From Bogoriella caseilytica (lineage in GTDB: Bacteria; Actinomycetota; Actinomycetes; Actinomycetales; Actinomycetaceae), in the NCBI RefSeq assembly GCF_003752405.1, contig NZ_RKHK01000001.1, forward strand, positions 682,001 to 746,000: a DNA stretch of 64,000 nt, read 5' to 3'. This document shows, piece after piece, positions 33,293 to 45,185 of this stretch; the stretch's first letter is position 1, and each line of letters starts with the position of its first letter. The position numbers and the translations under genes were made by a program. The notes under the pieces are model-generated. The model saw only the letters and a program-made list of their open reading frames with translations, had not been told where the DNA came from and did not search any database.

Positions 33293-34881
33293 TGGTCGGC
33301 CTCCTCAGTGGCGGCGTCGCCGGCGGGCGCGAAGGTGGTGGTCTGTTCGATCGCGGAGTCCTCAGCGACGGGACGTACGGCGTCCAGGACCGGGGCGGGG
33401 TAGATGCCCAGGACCAGCATCGCGGCGACCAGCGGGGCCATGACCCAGCGCTCCCGGCCGGTGAGGTCGGGCACCGTCTCCTGGCCCTCGCGGGTGGCCC
33501 CGGCGAAGATCCGCTGGTAGGGCAGAAGCAGGTAGAGCGCGGAGAGGATGACGCCGAGCACGGCGATCACGCCCGCCACGAGGTTGACCCGGAAGGTGCC
33601 CACCAGCACCAGGTACTCCGGGATGAAGCCGGACAGGCCGGGCAGGGCGATGGAGGCCAAGCCGGCCACCAGGAACATGGCGGCCATGACCGGGACGACC
33701 TTCTGCAGTCCGGCGTGGTCGCCGATGCGCTGGCTGCCGGTGCGCTGGGTGAGGAAGCCCGCGACCAGGAAGAGCGCGGCGGTGGAGACACCGTGCGCGA
33801 CCATGTAGATCATCGCGCCGGTCAAGGCCACCGGCTCCCTCAGGAAGATGCCCAGCACGATGAAGCCGAAGTGGCTCACCGAGGTGAAGGCGATCAGGCG
33901 CATGAGGTCCCGCTGACCGATGGCCAGGATCGCGCCGTAGATGATCGAGATCAGAGCCAGCACGATGATGACCGGTGCCGCCCACTGGGAGGCCTCCGGG
34001 AAGAGCGGCAGGATCAGCGCGATCATGCCGAAGGTGCCGACCTTGTCGAGCACGCCGACGAGCAGCACGTTGTTCCCCGGGGGCGACTGCTCGGCGGTGT
34101 CCGGCAGCCAGGTGTGCACCGGCCACAGCGGGGCCTTGATCGCGAAGGCGATGAAGAAGGACAGGAAGAGCAGCCGCTCGCCCCACACGCCGGTCTGGAT
34201 CGAACCGGCCAGGGAGTCAATCAGGAAGCCCTGCTCCCCACCGGGGCCCATGACATACAGGGCCACCACGCCCACCAGCATGATGAGACCGCCGGCCAGG
34301 GAGTACAGCAGGAACTTCATGGCGGCGGCCTTGCGGCGCGGGCCGCCGTAGGCGCCGATGAGGAAGTAGACCGGCAGCAGCATCGCCTCGAAGATGACGT
34401 AGAACAAGAAGACGTCGCGGGCGGCGAAGATGCCGATCATGAGGGCTTCGAGCACCAGGATCAGGGCCACGAAGCCGGCCTGACGGCGCAGCACGGAGGC
34501 CTGATCGCGATCAGCGGCCGCGGTTCCTGCGGGCTGGTCCTGTTCCCGCCACCCGGCGAGCAGCACCAGCGGAACCAGGAAGACCGCGAGAAGCACCATC
34601 GCCAGGCCCAGGCCGTTGACACCCACCGCGTACGACACGCCGATCTGCGGGATCCACGCGTAGGTCTCGTTCAGCTGGACCGTGCCCGCGGCACCCATAT
34701 CGAAGGCACCGACGGCGGCCACGACGGCCCCGGCGAGCACCAGCAGGGAGACCACCAGACCGATCTGGCGGGCGAAGCGGTGCAGTTGCGGCACCAGCCA
34801 CAGCACCAGCGCGGAGGCCAAGGGCACCACGATCAGCAGGGTCAGCCACGGCACAGCGGCCATCGAATCGACTCCGTTCAT
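33289..34881 (-). CDS. nuoM: NADH-quinone oxidoreductase subunit M
   Basis: Proton-translocating antiporter-like subunit, 530 residues. The conserved Glu of helix 5 and the discontinuous helix segment APLWPVHTWLPDTAEQSPP (near residues 250-268) are clear. A hydrophilic insertion at about 112-128 follows the third helix. It starts 20 nt after nuoL. Confidence 0.95.
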   Translation of the reverse strand: MNGVDSMAAVPWLTLLIVVPLASALVLWLVPQLHRFARQIGLVVSLLVLAGAVVAAVGAFDMGAAGTVQLNETYAWIPQIGVSYAVGVNGLGLAMVLLAVFLVPLVLLAGWREQDQPAGTAAADRDQASVLRRQAGFVALILVLEALMIGIFAARDVFLFYVIFEAMLLPVYFLIGAYGGPRRKAAAMKFLLYSLAGGLIMLVGVVALYVMGPGGEQGFLIDSLAGSIQTGVWGERLLFLSFFIAFAIKAPLWPVHTWLPDTAEQSPPGNNVLLVGVLDKVGTFGMIALILPLFPEASQWAAPVIIVLALISIIYGAILAIGQRDLMRLIAFTSVSHFGFIVLGIFLREPVALTGAMIYMVAHGVSTAALFLVAGFLTQRTGSQRIGDHAGLQKVVPVMAAMFLVAGLASIALPGLSGFIPEYLVLVGTFRVNLVAGVIAVLGVILSALYLLLPYQRIFAGATREGQETVPDLTGRERWVMAPLVAAMLVLGIYPAPVLDAVRPVAEDSAIEQTTTFAPAGDAATEEADQ

Positions 34882-34901
34882 CTCTCGCTACCTCTTCCTG
34901 C

Positions 34902-36872
34902 TCAGACCCGTGTGAACAGGACGTAGGCGAGGGTCAGGACCACACCACCGAGCATCAGCGCGGCATAGGACCGCACATAGCCGGTCTGGGTCTTCCGGAT
35001 GATCTGTCCCAGCGCCGCGGTGCCGCGCGCCAGACCGTGCACCGCGCCGTCGATCACCGAGTGGTCGGTGGCCCGCGCGGCGACCGTGAGCCCCTGCCCC
35101 GGTCGCATGAAAACACCCTCGTTCACGGCGTCCTGGTAGAGGTCCTGGCGGGCCGCGGTCACCAGCACGTTCGCCTCCGGGGCGGTGGCCGGGACCTTCT
35201 TCGCTCCGAAGAGGAACCAGGCGATGACCGCACCGAGCAGCACCACGGCGAGCACCAGCACCTGGATGGACCAGACCGGGATCACCGTCTCGGGGTGACC
35301 GTGGTAGCCGAGCACCGGCTCGAGGAAGTGCACGAAGCCGTCGCGGAAGACCACGGCGAGCACCAGGCCCAGGAAGACCGAACCGACGGCCAGGATGATC
35401 ATCGGCACCGTCATCAGCGCGGTGGACTCGTGCGGGTGGCGGTGCACCAGCTCCGGATCCTTGTTGGCCTCCCGCTCATCCTCGCTCCAGCGGGCGGTGC
35501 CGTGGAAGGTCATGAAGAACAGGCGCGACATGTAGAAGGCGGTCAGCCCCGCGCCGAGCAGCGCGATCGGACCGAGGATCCACGGCGCGTGGGTGTCGGC
35601 GGCGAAGGCCGCCTCGATGATGAGGTCCTTGGAGAAGAAGCCCGCGAAGGGCGGCACGCCGAGGATCGCGAGCCAGCCCGCCATGAAGGTCAGCCAGGTC
35701 ACGAGCATCGCGCCGCGCAGCGCACCGAAGCGGCGCATGTCGACGTCGTCGTTCATGGCGTGCATGACCGAGCCGGCGCCGAGGAACATCCCGGCTTTGA
35801 AGAAGCCGTGGGTAAAGAGGTGGAAGATCGCGAAGGCGAAGCCCACCGGGCCCAGCCCCACCGCGAGCATCATGTAGCCGAGCTGCGACATGGTCGAGGC
35901 GGCGAGCACCTTCTTGATGTCGTCCTTGGCCGAACCGACGATCGCACCGAAGACCAGCGTGACGGCACCGACGATCGCGATCACGAGCATCGCCGTGGTG
36001 GTCTGCTCCAGCAAGGCTGCGGAGCGCACCAGCACGTAGATCCCGGCGGTGACCATCGTGGCCGCGTGGATCAGAGCCGAGACGGGCGTGGGGCCAGCCA
36101 TGGCATCGCCCAGCCAGGCCTGCAGCGGCACCTGCGCGGACTTACCGCAGGCGCCCAGGAGCAGCATGAGCACGATGAAGGTGACCACGCCCTGACTCAG
36201 GCCCTCGGCGCCGTTCAGCACGGTCTCGTAACCCACCGAACCCAGAGCGGCGAACATCCCGCCCATGGCCAGGATGAGGCCGGCATCGCCCACGCGGTTC
36301 ATCACGAAGGCCTTCTTGGCGGCCACGTGGTTGGCGCGTTCGTGCTGCCAGAACCCGATGAGCAGGTACGAGGCCAGGCCCACGCCCTCCCAGCCCACGA
36401 AGAGCAGGGCGTAGGAGTCGGCGAGCACCAGCAGCAGCATGGCGGCCACGAAGAGGTTGAGGTAGGCGAAGAAGCGGCGCCGGTTCGGGTCGTGCTCCAT
36501 GTAGGCCACGGAGTACACGTGGATCAGCGTGGAGACGACGGTCACCAGCATGATGAAGACGACTGTCAGCGGGTCGACCAGCAGGCCGGCGTCGAGGGAG
36601 AAGTCCCCGGCGGGGATCCAGCTGAACAGGTGCACCGCCTGGACGCGGTCGCCGTCGGCCAGGCCGAGCATCTCGATCAGGATGCCGGTGCCGAGCACGG
36701 CGGTGGCGCCACAAGCCAGCACGCCGAGCCAGTGGCCCCAGCCATCGGCGCGGCGGCCGAGGAGCAGGAGCACAGCTGCGGAGGCGAGCGGGATAGCGAT
36801 CAGCAGCCAGGACAGGCTCGCCAGGGTGGCCGCCTCGCTGGTCTGCAGGCCGACATGAGTCATCAGTGGCAT
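34902..36872 (-). CDS. nuoL: NADH-quinone oxidoreductase subunit L
   Basis: Distal proton pump of complex I with the long lateral helix, 656 residues. LFVGWEGVGLASYLLIGFW, SAQVPLQAWLGDAMAGPTPVSALIHAATM region and the C-terminal helix after about 570 are family hallmarks. An alternative start, MTHVGL, lies three codons downstream. It starts 13 nt after nuoK. Confidence 0.95.
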   Translation of the reverse strand: MPLMTHVGLQTSEAATLASLSWLLIAIPLASAAVLLLLGRRADGWGHWLGVLACGATAVLGTGILIEMLGLADGDRVQAVHLFSWIPAGDFSLDAGLLVDPLTVVFIMLVTVVSTLIHVYSVAYMEHDPNRRRFFAYLNLFVAAMLLLVLADSYALLFVGWEGVGLASYLLIGFWQHERANHVAAKKAFVMNRVGDAGLILAMGGMFAALGSVGYETVLNGAEGLSQGVVTFIVLMLLLGACGKSAQVPLQAWLGDAMAGPTPVSALIHAATMVTAGIYVLVRSAALLEQTTTAMLVIAIVGAVTLVFGAIVGSAKDDIKKVLAASTMSQLGYMMLAVGLGPVGFAFAIFHLFTHGFFKAGMFLGAGSVMHAMNDDVDMRRFGALRGAMLVTWLTFMAGWLAILGVPPFAGFFSKDLIIEAAFAADTHAPWILGPIALLGAGLTAFYMSRLFFMTFHGTARWSEDEREANKDPELVHRHPHESTALMTVPMIILAVGSVFLGLVLAVVFRDGFVHFLEPVLGYHGHPETVIPVWSIQVLVLAVVLLGAVIAWFLFGAKKVPATAPEANVLVTAARQDLYQDAVNEGVFMRPGQGLTVAARATDHSVIDGAVHGLARGTAALGQIIRKTQTGYVRSYAALMLGGVVLTLAYVLFTRV

Positions 36873-36885
36873 CAGGCGGGCCCCG

Positions 36886-37185
36886 TCAGCTCTTCAGCAG
36901 GCTGGCGTCGTCCACGGACGCGGACCTGCGGGTTCGGTAGATGGACACGATGATCGCCAGGCCGACCACGACTTCCGCCGCCGCGACGATCATCACGAAG
37001 AAGGCGATCACCTGGCCGGTGAGGTCTCCGTGCAGCCGCGCGAAGGTCACCAGCGTCAGGTTCGAGGCGTTGAGCATGAGCTCCACGCCCAGCAGGGCGA
37101 TGATGGCGTTACGCCGGATCAGCACCGTGGTGGCGCCGATGGAGAAGATGATGCCGGAGAGCACCAGGTAGTGGACGAGGCTCAC
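36886..37185 (-). CDS. nuoK: NADH-quinone oxidoreductase subunit K
   Basis: Small three-helix proton-channel subunit, 99 residues as usual. Glu36 in [14 protein letters not shown] is the conserved membrane glutamate of the proton path. It overlaps nuoJ by 4 nt. Confidence 0.96.
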   Translation of the reverse strand: MSLVHYLVLSGIIFSIGATTVLIRRNAIIALLGVELMLNASNLTLVTFARLHGDLTGQVIAFFVMIVAAAEVVVGLAIIVSIYRTRRSASVDDASLLKS

Positions 37186-38165
37186 TTCTCCTCCTCGTTC
37201 TGCTCGGTGGGGGCATCGGACTGCTCGATCTGCGGTGGCTCGGTGCCGCCGGCAGCCGGCTGATCGTAGGGCACCGGAGCACTGTCGCCGCGCATCGCGG
37301 GCAGGCGTGCGGTGCGTGTGTCAGCCGATCCGGCGCCACCACCCTGCTCGCGGGCCAGCCGCTCGATGAGCTCGGGGCTGACCTCGGCAATGGTGCGGGC
37401 CTGCCCGCGCACACGCAGCACGCGCGGTACCGAGGCGGTCAGCGGCTCACCGTCGGCCGACAGCGCCGGAAGGTCAGCGGCGTTGGAGCGAGCGTAGACA
37501 CCCGGAGCGGGCAGCTGGCCGAGCCGGCCCTTGCCAGCGGCGTAGGCGTTCATCTTGGCGCGCTGGACGTCCTCCTGGGAGAACTTCTTGCCCAGGCGCT
37601 CGCCATGGGTCAAGGTGACCGCACCGACGGCGGCCACGATGAGGAGCAGACCGGTGAGCTCCATGGCGAAGACGTGATCGGAGAAGATCAGCCGGGCCAC
37701 GCCCACCGGGTTGGAGTCGGCATTGGCCGCCTCGACCCCCACCGGATCGGGCAGGCTCACCCGGGTGACGATGCCGGCCAGGACGCCGACGAGCCCCAGG
37801 CCCGCCAGGGCGGCGATCCAGCGCTGCCCGGCGATGGTCTCGTGCAGGGAGTCGGAGGGGTCGATACCGACCAGCATCAGCACGAAGAGGAAGAGCATCA
37901 TGATGGCACCGGTGTAGACGACCACCTGGGTCACCCCGAGGAAGGTGGCACCCTGGGCGATGTACATGACCGCGAGGCAGATCATGATCAGCACGACGCC
38001 CATGGCGGCGTAGACCGCCCGGCGGGAGAAGAGCACGCCGCAGGCCGCCAGGATCATGACCGGCGCGAGTACCCAGAAGAGGACCGTCTCTCCGGTGCCC
38101 ATCGCTGCGGCGCCTGGCGCCTGTGCGCCCTCGCCGGCGGCGAGGAGGATCGTGGTGGCACTCAC
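37182..38165 (-). CDS. nuoJ: NADH-quinone oxidoreductase subunit J
   Basis: Membrane subunit with five helices in about residues 25-195. The conserved [12 protein letters not shown] and [21 protein letters not shown] (about 80-100) are present. About 130 residues of hydrophilic, Ala/Arg/Glu-rich C-terminus are added beyond the membrane part, more than in enteric NuoJ (about 180 residues total). It overlaps nuoI by 4 nt. Confidence 0.94.
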   Translation of the reverse strand: MSATTILLAAGEGAQAPGAAAMGTGETVLFWVLAPVMILAACGVLFSRRAVYAAMGVVLIMICLAVMYIAQGATFLGVTQVVVYTGAIMMLFLFVLMLVGIDPSDSLHETIAGQRWIAALAGLGLVGVLAGIVTRVSLPDPVGVEAANADSNPVGVARLIFSDHVFAMELTGLLLIVAAVGAVTLTHGERLGKKFSQEDVQRAKMNAYAAGKGRLGQLPAPGVYARSNAADLPALSADGEPLTASVPRVLRVRGQARTIAEVSPELIERLAREQGGGAGSADTRTARLPAMRGDSAPVPYDQPAAGGTEPPQIEQSDAPTEQNEEEK

Positions 38166-38884
38166 CGGTGGCCTCCGCTCTGGGCGGTCGTGGGGGCCTC
38201 CACCGTCTGGACGTCCTCGAGCGAGGGGTCGTCCGGGCGGTGCTCACGCATCCAGTCCACCTGTGCCTGCGTGGGGCCGGTGACGTCACCGCGGTAGTAG
38301 TCGTCGTCGTCGGTGCCCTCGACCATGGGGTGCGGAGCGGCGAGTGCGCCCTGCGGCAGCGGGGCGAGCAGATCCTGCTTCTCGTAGATCAGGCCCTCAC
38401 GGCTCGGGCCGGCCAGCTCGAACTCGTTGGTCATGGTCAGCGCCCGGGTGGGGCAGGCCTCGATGCACAGGCCGCAGAAGATACAGCGCAGGTAGTTGAT
38501 CTGGTAGACGCGGCCGTACCGCTCACCCGGGGAGTACTGCCCGCCGGGCGAGTTGTCTCCGCCTTCGACCAGGATCGCGTCGGCGGGGCAGGCCCAGGCG
38601 CACAACTCGCAGCCGATGCACTTCTCCAGCCCGTCGGCGTAGCGGTTGAGCTGGTGGCGGCCGTGGTAGCGAGGCTGAGTGGGGGTCTTGACGAAGGGGT
38701 AGTCCTCGGTGACCGAGGGCCGGAACATCGAGGAAGCGGTGACCCCGAAACCGGCCACGGGCGCAAGCATCTGCCCGAGGGCGCCCTTCTTGGCCGGGGC
38801 GAGTTCCGCGGGGAGTTCACGGTGCGCGGGGCGCTGGACCTCGCCGGGGGCGGTCTCTGGCCTGCGCTCTGGGACGTCAGCCAT
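38162..38884 (-). CDS. nuoI: NADH-quinone oxidoreductase subunit I (two 4Fe-4S clusters)
   Basis: Peripheral ferredoxin-like subunit carrying clusters N6a and N6b toward the quinone site. It is 240 residues from the ATG at 38884, chosen because it overlaps the nuoH stop by 8 nt. Cluster motifs [12 protein letters not shown] and [12 protein letters not shown] are intact. A C-terminal extension of about 60 residues, acidic and rich in Asp, exceeds the family norm. Confidence 0.95.
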   Translation of the reverse strand: MADVPERRPETAPGEVQRPAHRELPAELAPAKKGALGQMLAPVAGFGVTASSMFRPSVTEDYPFVKTPTQPRYHGRHQLNRYADGLEKCIGCELCAWACPADAILVEGGDNSPGGQYSPGERYGRVYQINYLRCIFCGLCIEACPTRALTMTNEFELAGPSREGLIYEKQDLLAPLPQGALAAPHPMVEGTDDDDYYRGDVTGPTQAQVDWMREHRPDDPSLEDVQTVEAPTTAQSGGHR

Positions 38885-40298
38885 CGTCGTCCTCCTTCTG
38901 TGGCTCGGGGGTGGTCGGGGCACCGGTACCCAGTGCAGCGAGCTGGGTCTCGCGCTCCCGGCGCTGCTGACGCGGCGACGGCGGCAGCTTCTGGCCCGGC
39001 ATCGGCGGTACCGGGTAGCCGCCGGCGAAGGGGTCGAACTCAGTCTCGGCCGCGAGCACGTCTCCGCGGCGAGCCGTTCCTGGGGTGGCCGGGAGCGCGT
39101 CGCGTTCGTCTTCCTCCTCGGCACCCTTCTTCTCGGGCCAGAACAGCAACACCAGCATGATGACCAGGAAGACACCGGCGATCCAGCCGATGACGGTGGT
39201 CAGGGGGATGCCGTAGAACTGCTGGAGTCCCTGCAGGATGGCCACAGCGACCACCCAGGCGAGAGCACCGGGGATCAGGACCTTCCAGCCGAGGTTCATG
39301 AACTGGTCGTAGCGGAACCGCAGCAGCGTGGCGCGCAGCCAGAACATGAAGAACATGAACAGCCACACCTTGGCCACGAACCACAGCAGCGGCCACCAGC
39401 CCTCGTTGAACATGCCGTCGTTGATCTGGCTCAGCGGCCAGGGAGCGCGCCAGCCACCCAGGAACAGCGTGGTGGCGATCGCCGAGACGTTGAACATGTT
39501 GATGTACTCGGCCAGGAAGAACCAGGCGAACTTCATGGAGGAGTACTCCACCATGTGGCCGGCCACCAGCTCACCCTCGGCCTCGGGGAGGTCGAAGGGC
39601 AGGCGGTTGACCTCACCGACCATGGAGACCATGTAGATGAGGAAGGCCGGCAGCAGCGCGAAGGCCCACCACATCTGTGACTGGGCACTGACGATCTGCG
39701 AGGTGGACAGTGAACCCGAGACGATGAAGACGCTGACCAGCGACAGTCCCATCGAGAGCTCGTAGGAGATGATCTGAGCCGAGGACCGCACCGAGCCCAG
39801 CAGCGGGTACGGGGAGTTCGAGGCCCAGCCGCCCAGCACGATGCCGTACACACCCAGAGCCGTGATGGCCAGGATGTAGAGCACCGCGACAGGCATGTCA
39901 GTCAACTGCAGCGGGGTGACCACGCCGAAGATCGAGACCTCGGGACCGAAGGGGATCACGGCCATGACCATGAAGGCGGTGAAGGCGGCCAGCAGCGGAG
40001 CAAGGAGGTAAAGCACCTTGTGCGCGCCGCGCAGCGTGAAGTCCTCCTTCAGCATCAGCTTCAGCGCATCGGCCAAGGACTGCAGCAGACCGATGGGGCC
40101 GTGCACGCTCGGGCCGGTGCGAGTCTGCATCTTGCCCAGCACCTTGCGCTCGGCCCAGATGGCCACCAGCACCGAGAGCAGCAGGAACACCAGGATCCCG
40201 ACGGCCTTGATGATCCAGATCCACCAGGTGTCGTTGCTGAAGTCCGCCGAGGGCCCGGCGGGCGAACCCAGCCCCATGGGCAGCAATCCGAGGGTCAT
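38877..40298 (-). CDS. nuoH: NADH-quinone oxidoreductase subunit H
   Basis: Membrane anchor at the quinone-binding cavity, 473 residues with eight helices. [22 protein letters not shown] and the [22 protein letters not shown] loop, with its functional Glu residues, are conserved. The last ~95 residues form a hydrophilic Arg/Glu/Pro-rich extension not found in enteric NuoH. It overlaps nuoG by 4 nt. Confidence 0.95.
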   Translation of the reverse strand: MTLGLLPMGLGSPAGPSADFSNDTWWIWIIKAVGILVFLLLSVLVAIWAERKVLGKMQTRTGPSVHGPIGLLQSLADALKLMLKEDFTLRGAHKVLYLLAPLLAAFTAFMVMAVIPFGPEVSIFGVVTPLQLTDMPVAVLYILAITALGVYGIVLGGWASNSPYPLLGSVRSSAQIISYELSMGLSLVSVFIVSGSLSTSQIVSAQSQMWWAFALLPAFLIYMVSMVGEVNRLPFDLPEAEGELVAGHMVEYSSMKFAWFFLAEYINMFNVSAIATTLFLGGWRAPWPLSQINDGMFNEGWWPLLWFVAKVWLFMFFMFWLRATLLRFRYDQFMNLGWKVLIPGALAWVVAVAILQGLQQFYGIPLTTVIGWIAGVFLVIMLVLLFWPEKKGAEEEDERDALPATPGTARRGDVLAAETEFDPFAGGYPVPPMPGQKLPPSPRQQRRERETQLAALGTGAPTTPEPQKEDDDG

Positions 40299-42931
40299 GA
40301 GGTGGCCTCCGCCTGTGCGAGGGTGACAAGAGCGCCCGCGCCGGCTCCGAGCTGCTCGCGCACCCGGGAACCGGGCGAGTGGGCGGGCAGCCAGACAACC
40401 TTCTCGGGCATCGAGGTGATGGCCAGCGGCAGGGTGATCGAGCCTGCGGGCCCGGTCACCGTGACGGCGTCATCGTCGGAGACTCCCAGCTCGGCGGCCG
40501 TCGCTCGGCCCAGGCGCACCACGGGGCGGTGCGCCGTTCCGGCCAGGTGCGGTTCGCCGTCCTGGCCGCGGCCGGAGTCCAGCTGCAGCTTCCAGGTGGC
40601 CAGCACCGCCTCCTGCGCCCCGGGCTCGGGAACCGGCGCGGCCTCGGTCGAGGGCGCCGCGATCGCCGTCTGGCCGACGGGTTCGGCGAGTTCAGCCAGT
40701 TCGGCGTGCACGGACTGCACATCCTCCAGGCCGAGATCGGTACCGAGCTCGCTGGCGAGGTGGTTGAGCACCTGACGGTCGGAGAGTGCGGAGGACGTGA
40801 GCACCTGACCGAAGGGACGTGTCCGTCCCTCCCAGTTCACGAAAGTGCCGGCCTTCTCCACCGGCGGCGCCACGGGCAGCACGACGTCGGCGTGCTCGGT
40901 GATCTCCGAGCGCCGCACCTCGAGCTGGACCACGAAGCCCACGGCGGACAGCGCCGCGCGTGCCGTTGCCGGGTCGGGCAGGTCGGCCGGGTCGATACCG
41001 CCGACGACCAGTGCGCCGAGTTCGCCGGTGCGGGCCGCCTCGACGATGCCGCCGAGGTCGCGCCCCACGGCGGCGGGCAGGGAGTCTGCGTGCCAGACCG
41101 CACCGGTGTCGACGCGGGCCTCGGCGTCGGTGACTGGGCGCCCTCCGGGCAGCAACCCGGGCAGCAGCCCGGCATCGATCGCGCCTCGGTCGCCGGCTCG
41201 GCGGGGAATCCAGGCCAGGCGGGCTCCGGTGCGATCGGCCAAGGCCACGGCGGCGCTGAGGGTGCCGGGGATCTCCGCGGCCCGCTCCCCCACCAGGATG
41301 ACGGCGCCGGGTTCACTGAGACGCCCGGCGAGGGTCGCCAGGTGCTCAGGGCCGTTCTCGGAGATGGCGGCCAGCACCTCGGGCTCGGTGCCCGGGGCTG
41401 CGGGGATGTGCTCGGCGCGCAGCTTCGCGGTGCCGCGGGTGGCCCAGGGCGCCACGGTGGCGACCTTGACGCCCCCGGCGAGTACGCCCTTGCGCAAGCG
41501 CAGGAAGACCGTGCCGCACTCGTCCTCGGGCTCGAAGTCCACCAGCAGCGCCTGACCGGCGTTCTCCAGGTCGGTGTAGGTCACCCCGAGGCCGGAGCCG
41601 GCCACGCGTGCGGCGAGGAAGTCGCTCTCCTCCTGGGTGTGCGGGCGAGCCCGGTGGTCGATGTCGTTGGTGCCGAGCACCGTGCGGGCGAACTTCGACC
41701 AGGCGTAGGCGTCCTCGAGGGTGAGGCGGCCGCCCGGGAGCAGTCCCACTCCGGCAGCGCGGGCCTGCTCCAGGCCACGGGCGGCGACGTCGAAGGCATC
41801 AGCCCAGGAGGTGGGAACCAGCTCACCGTTCTCGTCGCGCACCATCGGCTGGGTGAGGCGGTCCGGGGCCTGCTGCCAGGTGAAGGCGAAGCGGTCCTTG
41901 TCGGTGATCCACTCCTCGTTGACCTCCGGGTCGTCCCCCGCCAGGCGGCGCACCACGACACCGCGACGGTGGTCCACGCGGATGGCCGAACCGGAGGCGT
42001 CGTGCTCCGCGATCGCCGGGGTGGAGACCAGGTCGAAGGGACGGGATCGGAAGCGGTAGCTCGCCGAGGTCAGCGCGCCCACCGGGCAGATCTGGATGGT
42101 GTTCCCGGAGAAGTAGGAGGCGAAGGGCCGCCCGGAGGAATCCGTCTCCGAGAGCCCGACCGGCCCCGCGGCCAGCCCCTGCTGCAGGCCGGCTTCACCC
42201 GTGGGACCCACCACGGCGCCGGTGCGCTCGGCGGGCACCTGCTCGCCGTCGTCGTCCGTGAACTGCAGGACGCCGGAGTCGAAGGCGCCGATCTGGGAGC
42301 CGTGCAGAGCGTGGATGTCCTCGCCGGGGGTGCCACCGCCACGGCCCTGCAGGGCGATGAAGGGGTCGCCGGCGATCTCCGAGGAGAAGCGGGTGCACCG
42401 CTGGCACAGGATGCAACGGTCGCGGTCGAGCAGGATCTGGGTGGAGACCTTGATCGGCTTGGGGAAGGTCCGCTTGATGTCCACGAAGCGCGACTCGGCG
42501 CGCCCGTTGGACATGGCCTGGTTCTGCAGGGGGCACTCGCCGCCCTTGTCGCACACCGGGCAGTCCAGCGGGTGGTTGATCAGGAGGAACTCCATGATCC
42601 CGTGCTGGGCCTTGTCGGCCGTCTCGGAGGTGTGCTGGGTGTTCACCTCCATGCCGGGGGCCACGGCCATCGTGCACGAAGCCTGCGGCTTGGGCATGGG
42701 CCGCACATTGCCCTCGCGGTCTGGCATGGCGACGTCCACCAGGCACTGCCGGCAGGCACCGGCCGGCTTGAGCAGCGGGTGATCGCAGAACCGCGGGATC
42801 TGGATGCCGATCTGCTCGGCCGCGCGGATGACCAGGGTGCCCTTGGGCACCTCGACCTCGATCCCGTCGATGGTGAGGGAGACCAGTTCCTGCTTCTGCG
42901 GGAGATTGGCCTTGTCAGCTGTAGCGGTCAC
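40295..42931 (-). CDS. nuoG: NADH-quinone oxidoreductase subunit G
   Basis: Large iron-sulfur subunit, 878 residues from the GTG at 42931, chosen because it overlaps the nuoF stop as GTGA and AAGGAG lies 7 nt upstream. The N-terminal [2Fe-2S] ferredoxin part includes [18 protein letters not shown], followed by His/Cys cluster residues, [13 protein letters not shown] and [10 protein letters not shown]. The molybdopterin-oxidoreductase-like domain occupies about 260-870 without molybdenum. A family-typical Cys set ([12 protein letters not shown]) is also present. Confidence 0.95.
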   Translation of the reverse strand: MTATADKANLPQKQELVSLTIDGIEVEVPKGTLVIRAAEQIGIQIPRFCDHPLLKPAGACRQCLVDVAMPDREGNVRPMPKPQASCTMAVAPGMEVNTQHTSETADKAQHGIMEFLLINHPLDCPVCDKGGECPLQNQAMSNGRAESRFVDIKRTFPKPIKVSTQILLDRDRCILCQRCTRFSSEIAGDPFIALQGRGGGTPGEDIHALHGSQIGAFDSGVLQFTDDDGEQVPAERTGAVVGPTGEAGLQQGLAAGPVGLSETDSSGRPFASYFSGNTIQICPVGALTSASYRFRSRPFDLVSTPAIAEHDASGSAIRVDHRRGVVVRRLAGDDPEVNEEWITDKDRFAFTWQQAPDRLTQPMVRDENGELVPTSWADAFDVAARGLEQARAAGVGLLPGGRLTLEDAYAWSKFARTVLGTNDIDHRARPHTQEESDFLAARVAGSGLGVTYTDLENAGQALLVDFEPEDECGTVFLRLRKGVLAGGVKVATVAPWATRGTAKLRAEHIPAAPGTEPEVLAAISENGPEHLATLAGRLSEPGAVILVGERAAEIPGTLSAAVALADRTGARLAWIPRRAGDRGAIDAGLLPGLLPGGRPVTDAEARVDTGAVWHADSLPAAVGRDLGGIVEAARTGELGALVVGGIDPADLPDPATARAALSAVGFVVQLEVRRSEITEHADVVLPVAPPVEKAGTFVNWEGRTRPFGQVLTSSALSDRQVLNHLASELGTDLGLEDVQSVHAELAELAEPVGQTAIAAPSTEAAPVPEPGAQEAVLATWKLQLDSGRGQDGEPHLAGTAHRPVVRLGRATAAELGVSDDDAVTVTGPAGSITLPLAITSMPEKVVWLPAHSPGSRVREQLGAGAGALVTLAQAEATS

Positions 42932-44259
42932 GCTGCGCTCCTTTCGCCTGCTTCGGAGAAGACGGCGGAGGCTTCGTAGGGGAAGAGCTCCCAGGCCGGC
43001 GTGTGACAGCCCGCCTCGAACTCCTCGCGGAAGTGCTTGATGCCGGACTGGATGGGTGTAGCCGAGGCATCGCCCAGCGCGCAGAAGGAGCGGCCGGCGA
43101 TGTTGGCCGAGACGTCCAGCAGCAGGTCGATGTCGGAGGAGCGGCCCTGGCCGGCTTCGAGCCGGTGCATGACCTGCTTCATCCAGAAGGTGCCCTCGCG
43201 GCAGGGCGTGCACTTACCGCAGGACTCGTGCTGGTAGAAGTCCGTCCAGCGCGAGATCACGCGCACCACCGAGGTGGTGTCGTCGAAGACCTGCAGCGCT
43301 CGAGTGGCGAGCATCGATCCGGCAGCACCCACCGACTCGTAGTCCAGCGGGACGTCGAGCTCAGCGGCGGTCAGGATCGGCGTGGACGAGCCACCGGGGG
43401 TCCAGAACTTCAGAGTGTGACCCTCGCGGATGCCCCCGGCCATCTCGATGAGTTCACGCATGGTGATGCCCAGCGGAGCCTCGAACTGCCCGGGGTTCTT
43501 CACGTGGCCCGAGACCGAGAAGAGGCCGTGGCCGGTGGACTTCTCGGTGCCCATCGCGGTGAACCAATCCACGCCGTGGCGCAGGATGCCCGGCACCGAG
43601 GCGATGGATTCCACGTTGTTGACCACGGTGGGGCGGGCGTAGAGGCCGGCGACGGCCGGAAAGGGCGGCTTGAGCCGGGGCTGGCCCCGCAGGCCCTCCA
43701 GGGAGTCCAGCAGCGCCGTCTCCTCACCGCAGATGTAGGCGCCGGCTCCGGCGTGCACGGTGATCTCCAGATCGAAGTCGCCGTTCGGCCCGACACCCTG
43801 GCCGATCAAGCCGGCCTCGCGCGCTTCCCGCACGGCCTGCATGAGGCGCCGGTAGACGTGCACGACCTCGCCGCGCAGATAGATGAAGGCGTGGGTGCAG
43901 CCGATCGCGTAGGAGGTGATCGCCACGCCCTCGATGAGGGAGTGGGGATTGCCCATCATGACCGGGATGTCCTTGCAGGTGCCCGGCTCGGACTCGTCGG
44001 CGTTGACCACGAGGTAGCGGGGGCCGCCGTCGGGCGGGGGCAGGAAGGACCACTTCAGGCCGGCGGGGAAGCCGGCGCCGCCACGGCCGCGCAGTCCGGA
44101 GGCCTTGACCGCCTCGACGATGTCACCCGGCGCCATGGTCAGGGCGCTCGCGAGGCCTTCGTAGCCGCCCCGGGAGCGGTAGGTCTCCAGGGTCCAGGCG
44201 CGCTCGGCGTCCCAGAGGTCCGACAGGACCGGGGCGAGCGTGTCCACGGTGTAGCTCAC
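42928..44259 (-). CDS. nuoF: NADH-quinone oxidoreductase subunit F (NADH and FMN site)
   Basis: Binds NADH and FMN and starts electron flow, 443 residues. [16 protein letters not shown] (about 55-70) is the NADH/FMN loop, and [12 protein letters not shown] (near 350) plus a later Cys (FCALGDA) hold cluster N3. Overlaps: 4 nt with nuoE and 4 nt with nuoG. Confidence 0.96.
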   Translation of the reverse strand: MSYTVDTLAPVLSDLWDAERAWTLETYRSRGGYEGLASALTMAPGDIVEAVKASGLRGRGGAGFPAGLKWSFLPPPDGGPRYLVVNADESEPGTCKDIPVMMGNPHSLIEGVAITSYAIGCTHAFIYLRGEVVHVYRRLMQAVREAREAGLIGQGVGPNGDFDLEITVHAGAGAYICGEETALLDSLEGLRGQPRLKPPFPAVAGLYARPTVVNNVESIASVPGILRHGVDWFTAMGTEKSTGHGLFSVSGHVKNPGQFEAPLGITMRELIEMAGGIREGHTLKFWTPGGSSTPILTAAELDVPLDYESVGAAGSMLATRALQVFDDTTSVVRVISRWTDFYQHESCGKCTPCREGTFWMKQVMHRLEAGQGRSSDIDLLLDVSANIAGRSFCALGDASATPIQSGIKHFREEFEAGCHTPAWELFPYEASAVFSEAGERSAA

Positions 44260-45185
44260 TGGTCGTCCTCCGTCGCGGTGCCGGCATCCCGGCCGGTGCC
44301 CGGCTCGGGATCGTCCTTCATCTCCGTGCTCTTCTTCGGCTCACCCGGGCGCACCGCGGACTCCGGGGGCTCGGTGCGCCGCTCCGCGGAGCTCCGTTCC
44401 TCCATGGCTTCCTCGGCCTTCTCCTCGGCGGCGGCTACGTCCACGCTGGGCTCGGTGACATCCTCGTGCGCCTCGGGCTGGACGTCGGTGTCGTCCACGA
44501 GCTGCGGGGCGGTCCAGCCCTTCTCGCGGGCGATGCGCAGACCCAGCAGGGTGGCCTCCCCGGCGGCGGGACCCTCGTCGGCGCGCCCGTCCTCGAAGCC
44601 GGCGAGCACGTGCGAGATCTCCTTGAAGGTCGCCACGGTCTCCGCGCCACGCGTGGGTGTGACGGGCTGACCGGCGGCGATGGCGTCGACCAGGTCGATC
44701 GCCGAGGTCGGCGTCTGGTTGTCGAAGAACTCCCAGTTCACCATGACCACCGGCGCATAGTCACAGGCGGCGTTGCACTCGAGCTGCTCGAGGGAGATCT
44801 TGCCGTCTGCGGTGGTCTCGTCGTGCCCGATGCCCAGGTGCTCGGAGACCTTGTCCCAGATCATGTCCCCGCCCATGACGGCGCAGAGGGCATTGGTGCA
44901 CACCCCCACGGTGTACTCGCCGTTGGGGTGGCGCTTGTACTGCGAGTAGAAGGTGGCCACGGCCGAGACCTCGGCGCGGGTGAGGCCCAGGATGTCGGCG
45001 CATAGGCCGATGCCCCGTGGAGCCACGTAGCCATCCTCGGACTGCACCAGGTGCAGCAGGGGCAGCAGCGCCGAGCGGGACTGCGGGTAGCGCGACACGA
45101 TCTGCGCGGCCTCGTCGCGCAGGCGGGTCTCCACCTCGGCCGGGTAGAACTGCCCGGTGGTGGTCGGCGTCTGGTTCTCGGACAT
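44256..45185 (-). CDS. nuoE: NADH-quinone oxidoreductase subunit E
   Basis: Carries the [2Fe-2S] cluster N1a, 309 residues from the ATG at 45185, which overlaps the nuoD stop by 1 nt. Cluster Cys are in VGVCTNALC and LECNAACDY. After about residue 235 comes a Glu/Ala/Pro-rich disordered tail of some 70 residues absent from most NuoE proteins (usually 160-250 residues). Confidence 0.94.
   Translation of the reverse strand: MSENQTPTTTGQFYPAEVETRLRDEAAQIVSRYPQSRSALLPLLHLVQSEDGYVAPRGIGLCADILGLTRAEVSAVATFYSQYKRHPNGEYTVGVCTNALCAVMGGDMIWDKVSEHLGIGHDETTADGKISLEQLECNAACDYAPVVMVNWEFFDNQTPTSAIDLVDAIAAGQPVTPTRGAETVATFKEISHVLAGFEDGRADEGPAAGEATLLGLRIAREKGWTAPQLVDDTDVQPEAHEDVTEPSVDVAAAEEKAEEAMEERSSAERRTEPPESAVRPGEPKKSTEMKDDPEPGTGRDAGTATEDDQ

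Noticed and set aside
33715-36953. Long plus-strand reading frames (400-640 codons) opposite nuoM and nuoL, and similar ones opposite the exporter permease, NodI ATPase and nuoG
   Set aside because: They are rich in His, Gln, Arg and Gly in the way of antisense frames in high-G+C genes, show no domain, and the minus-strand genes are certain.
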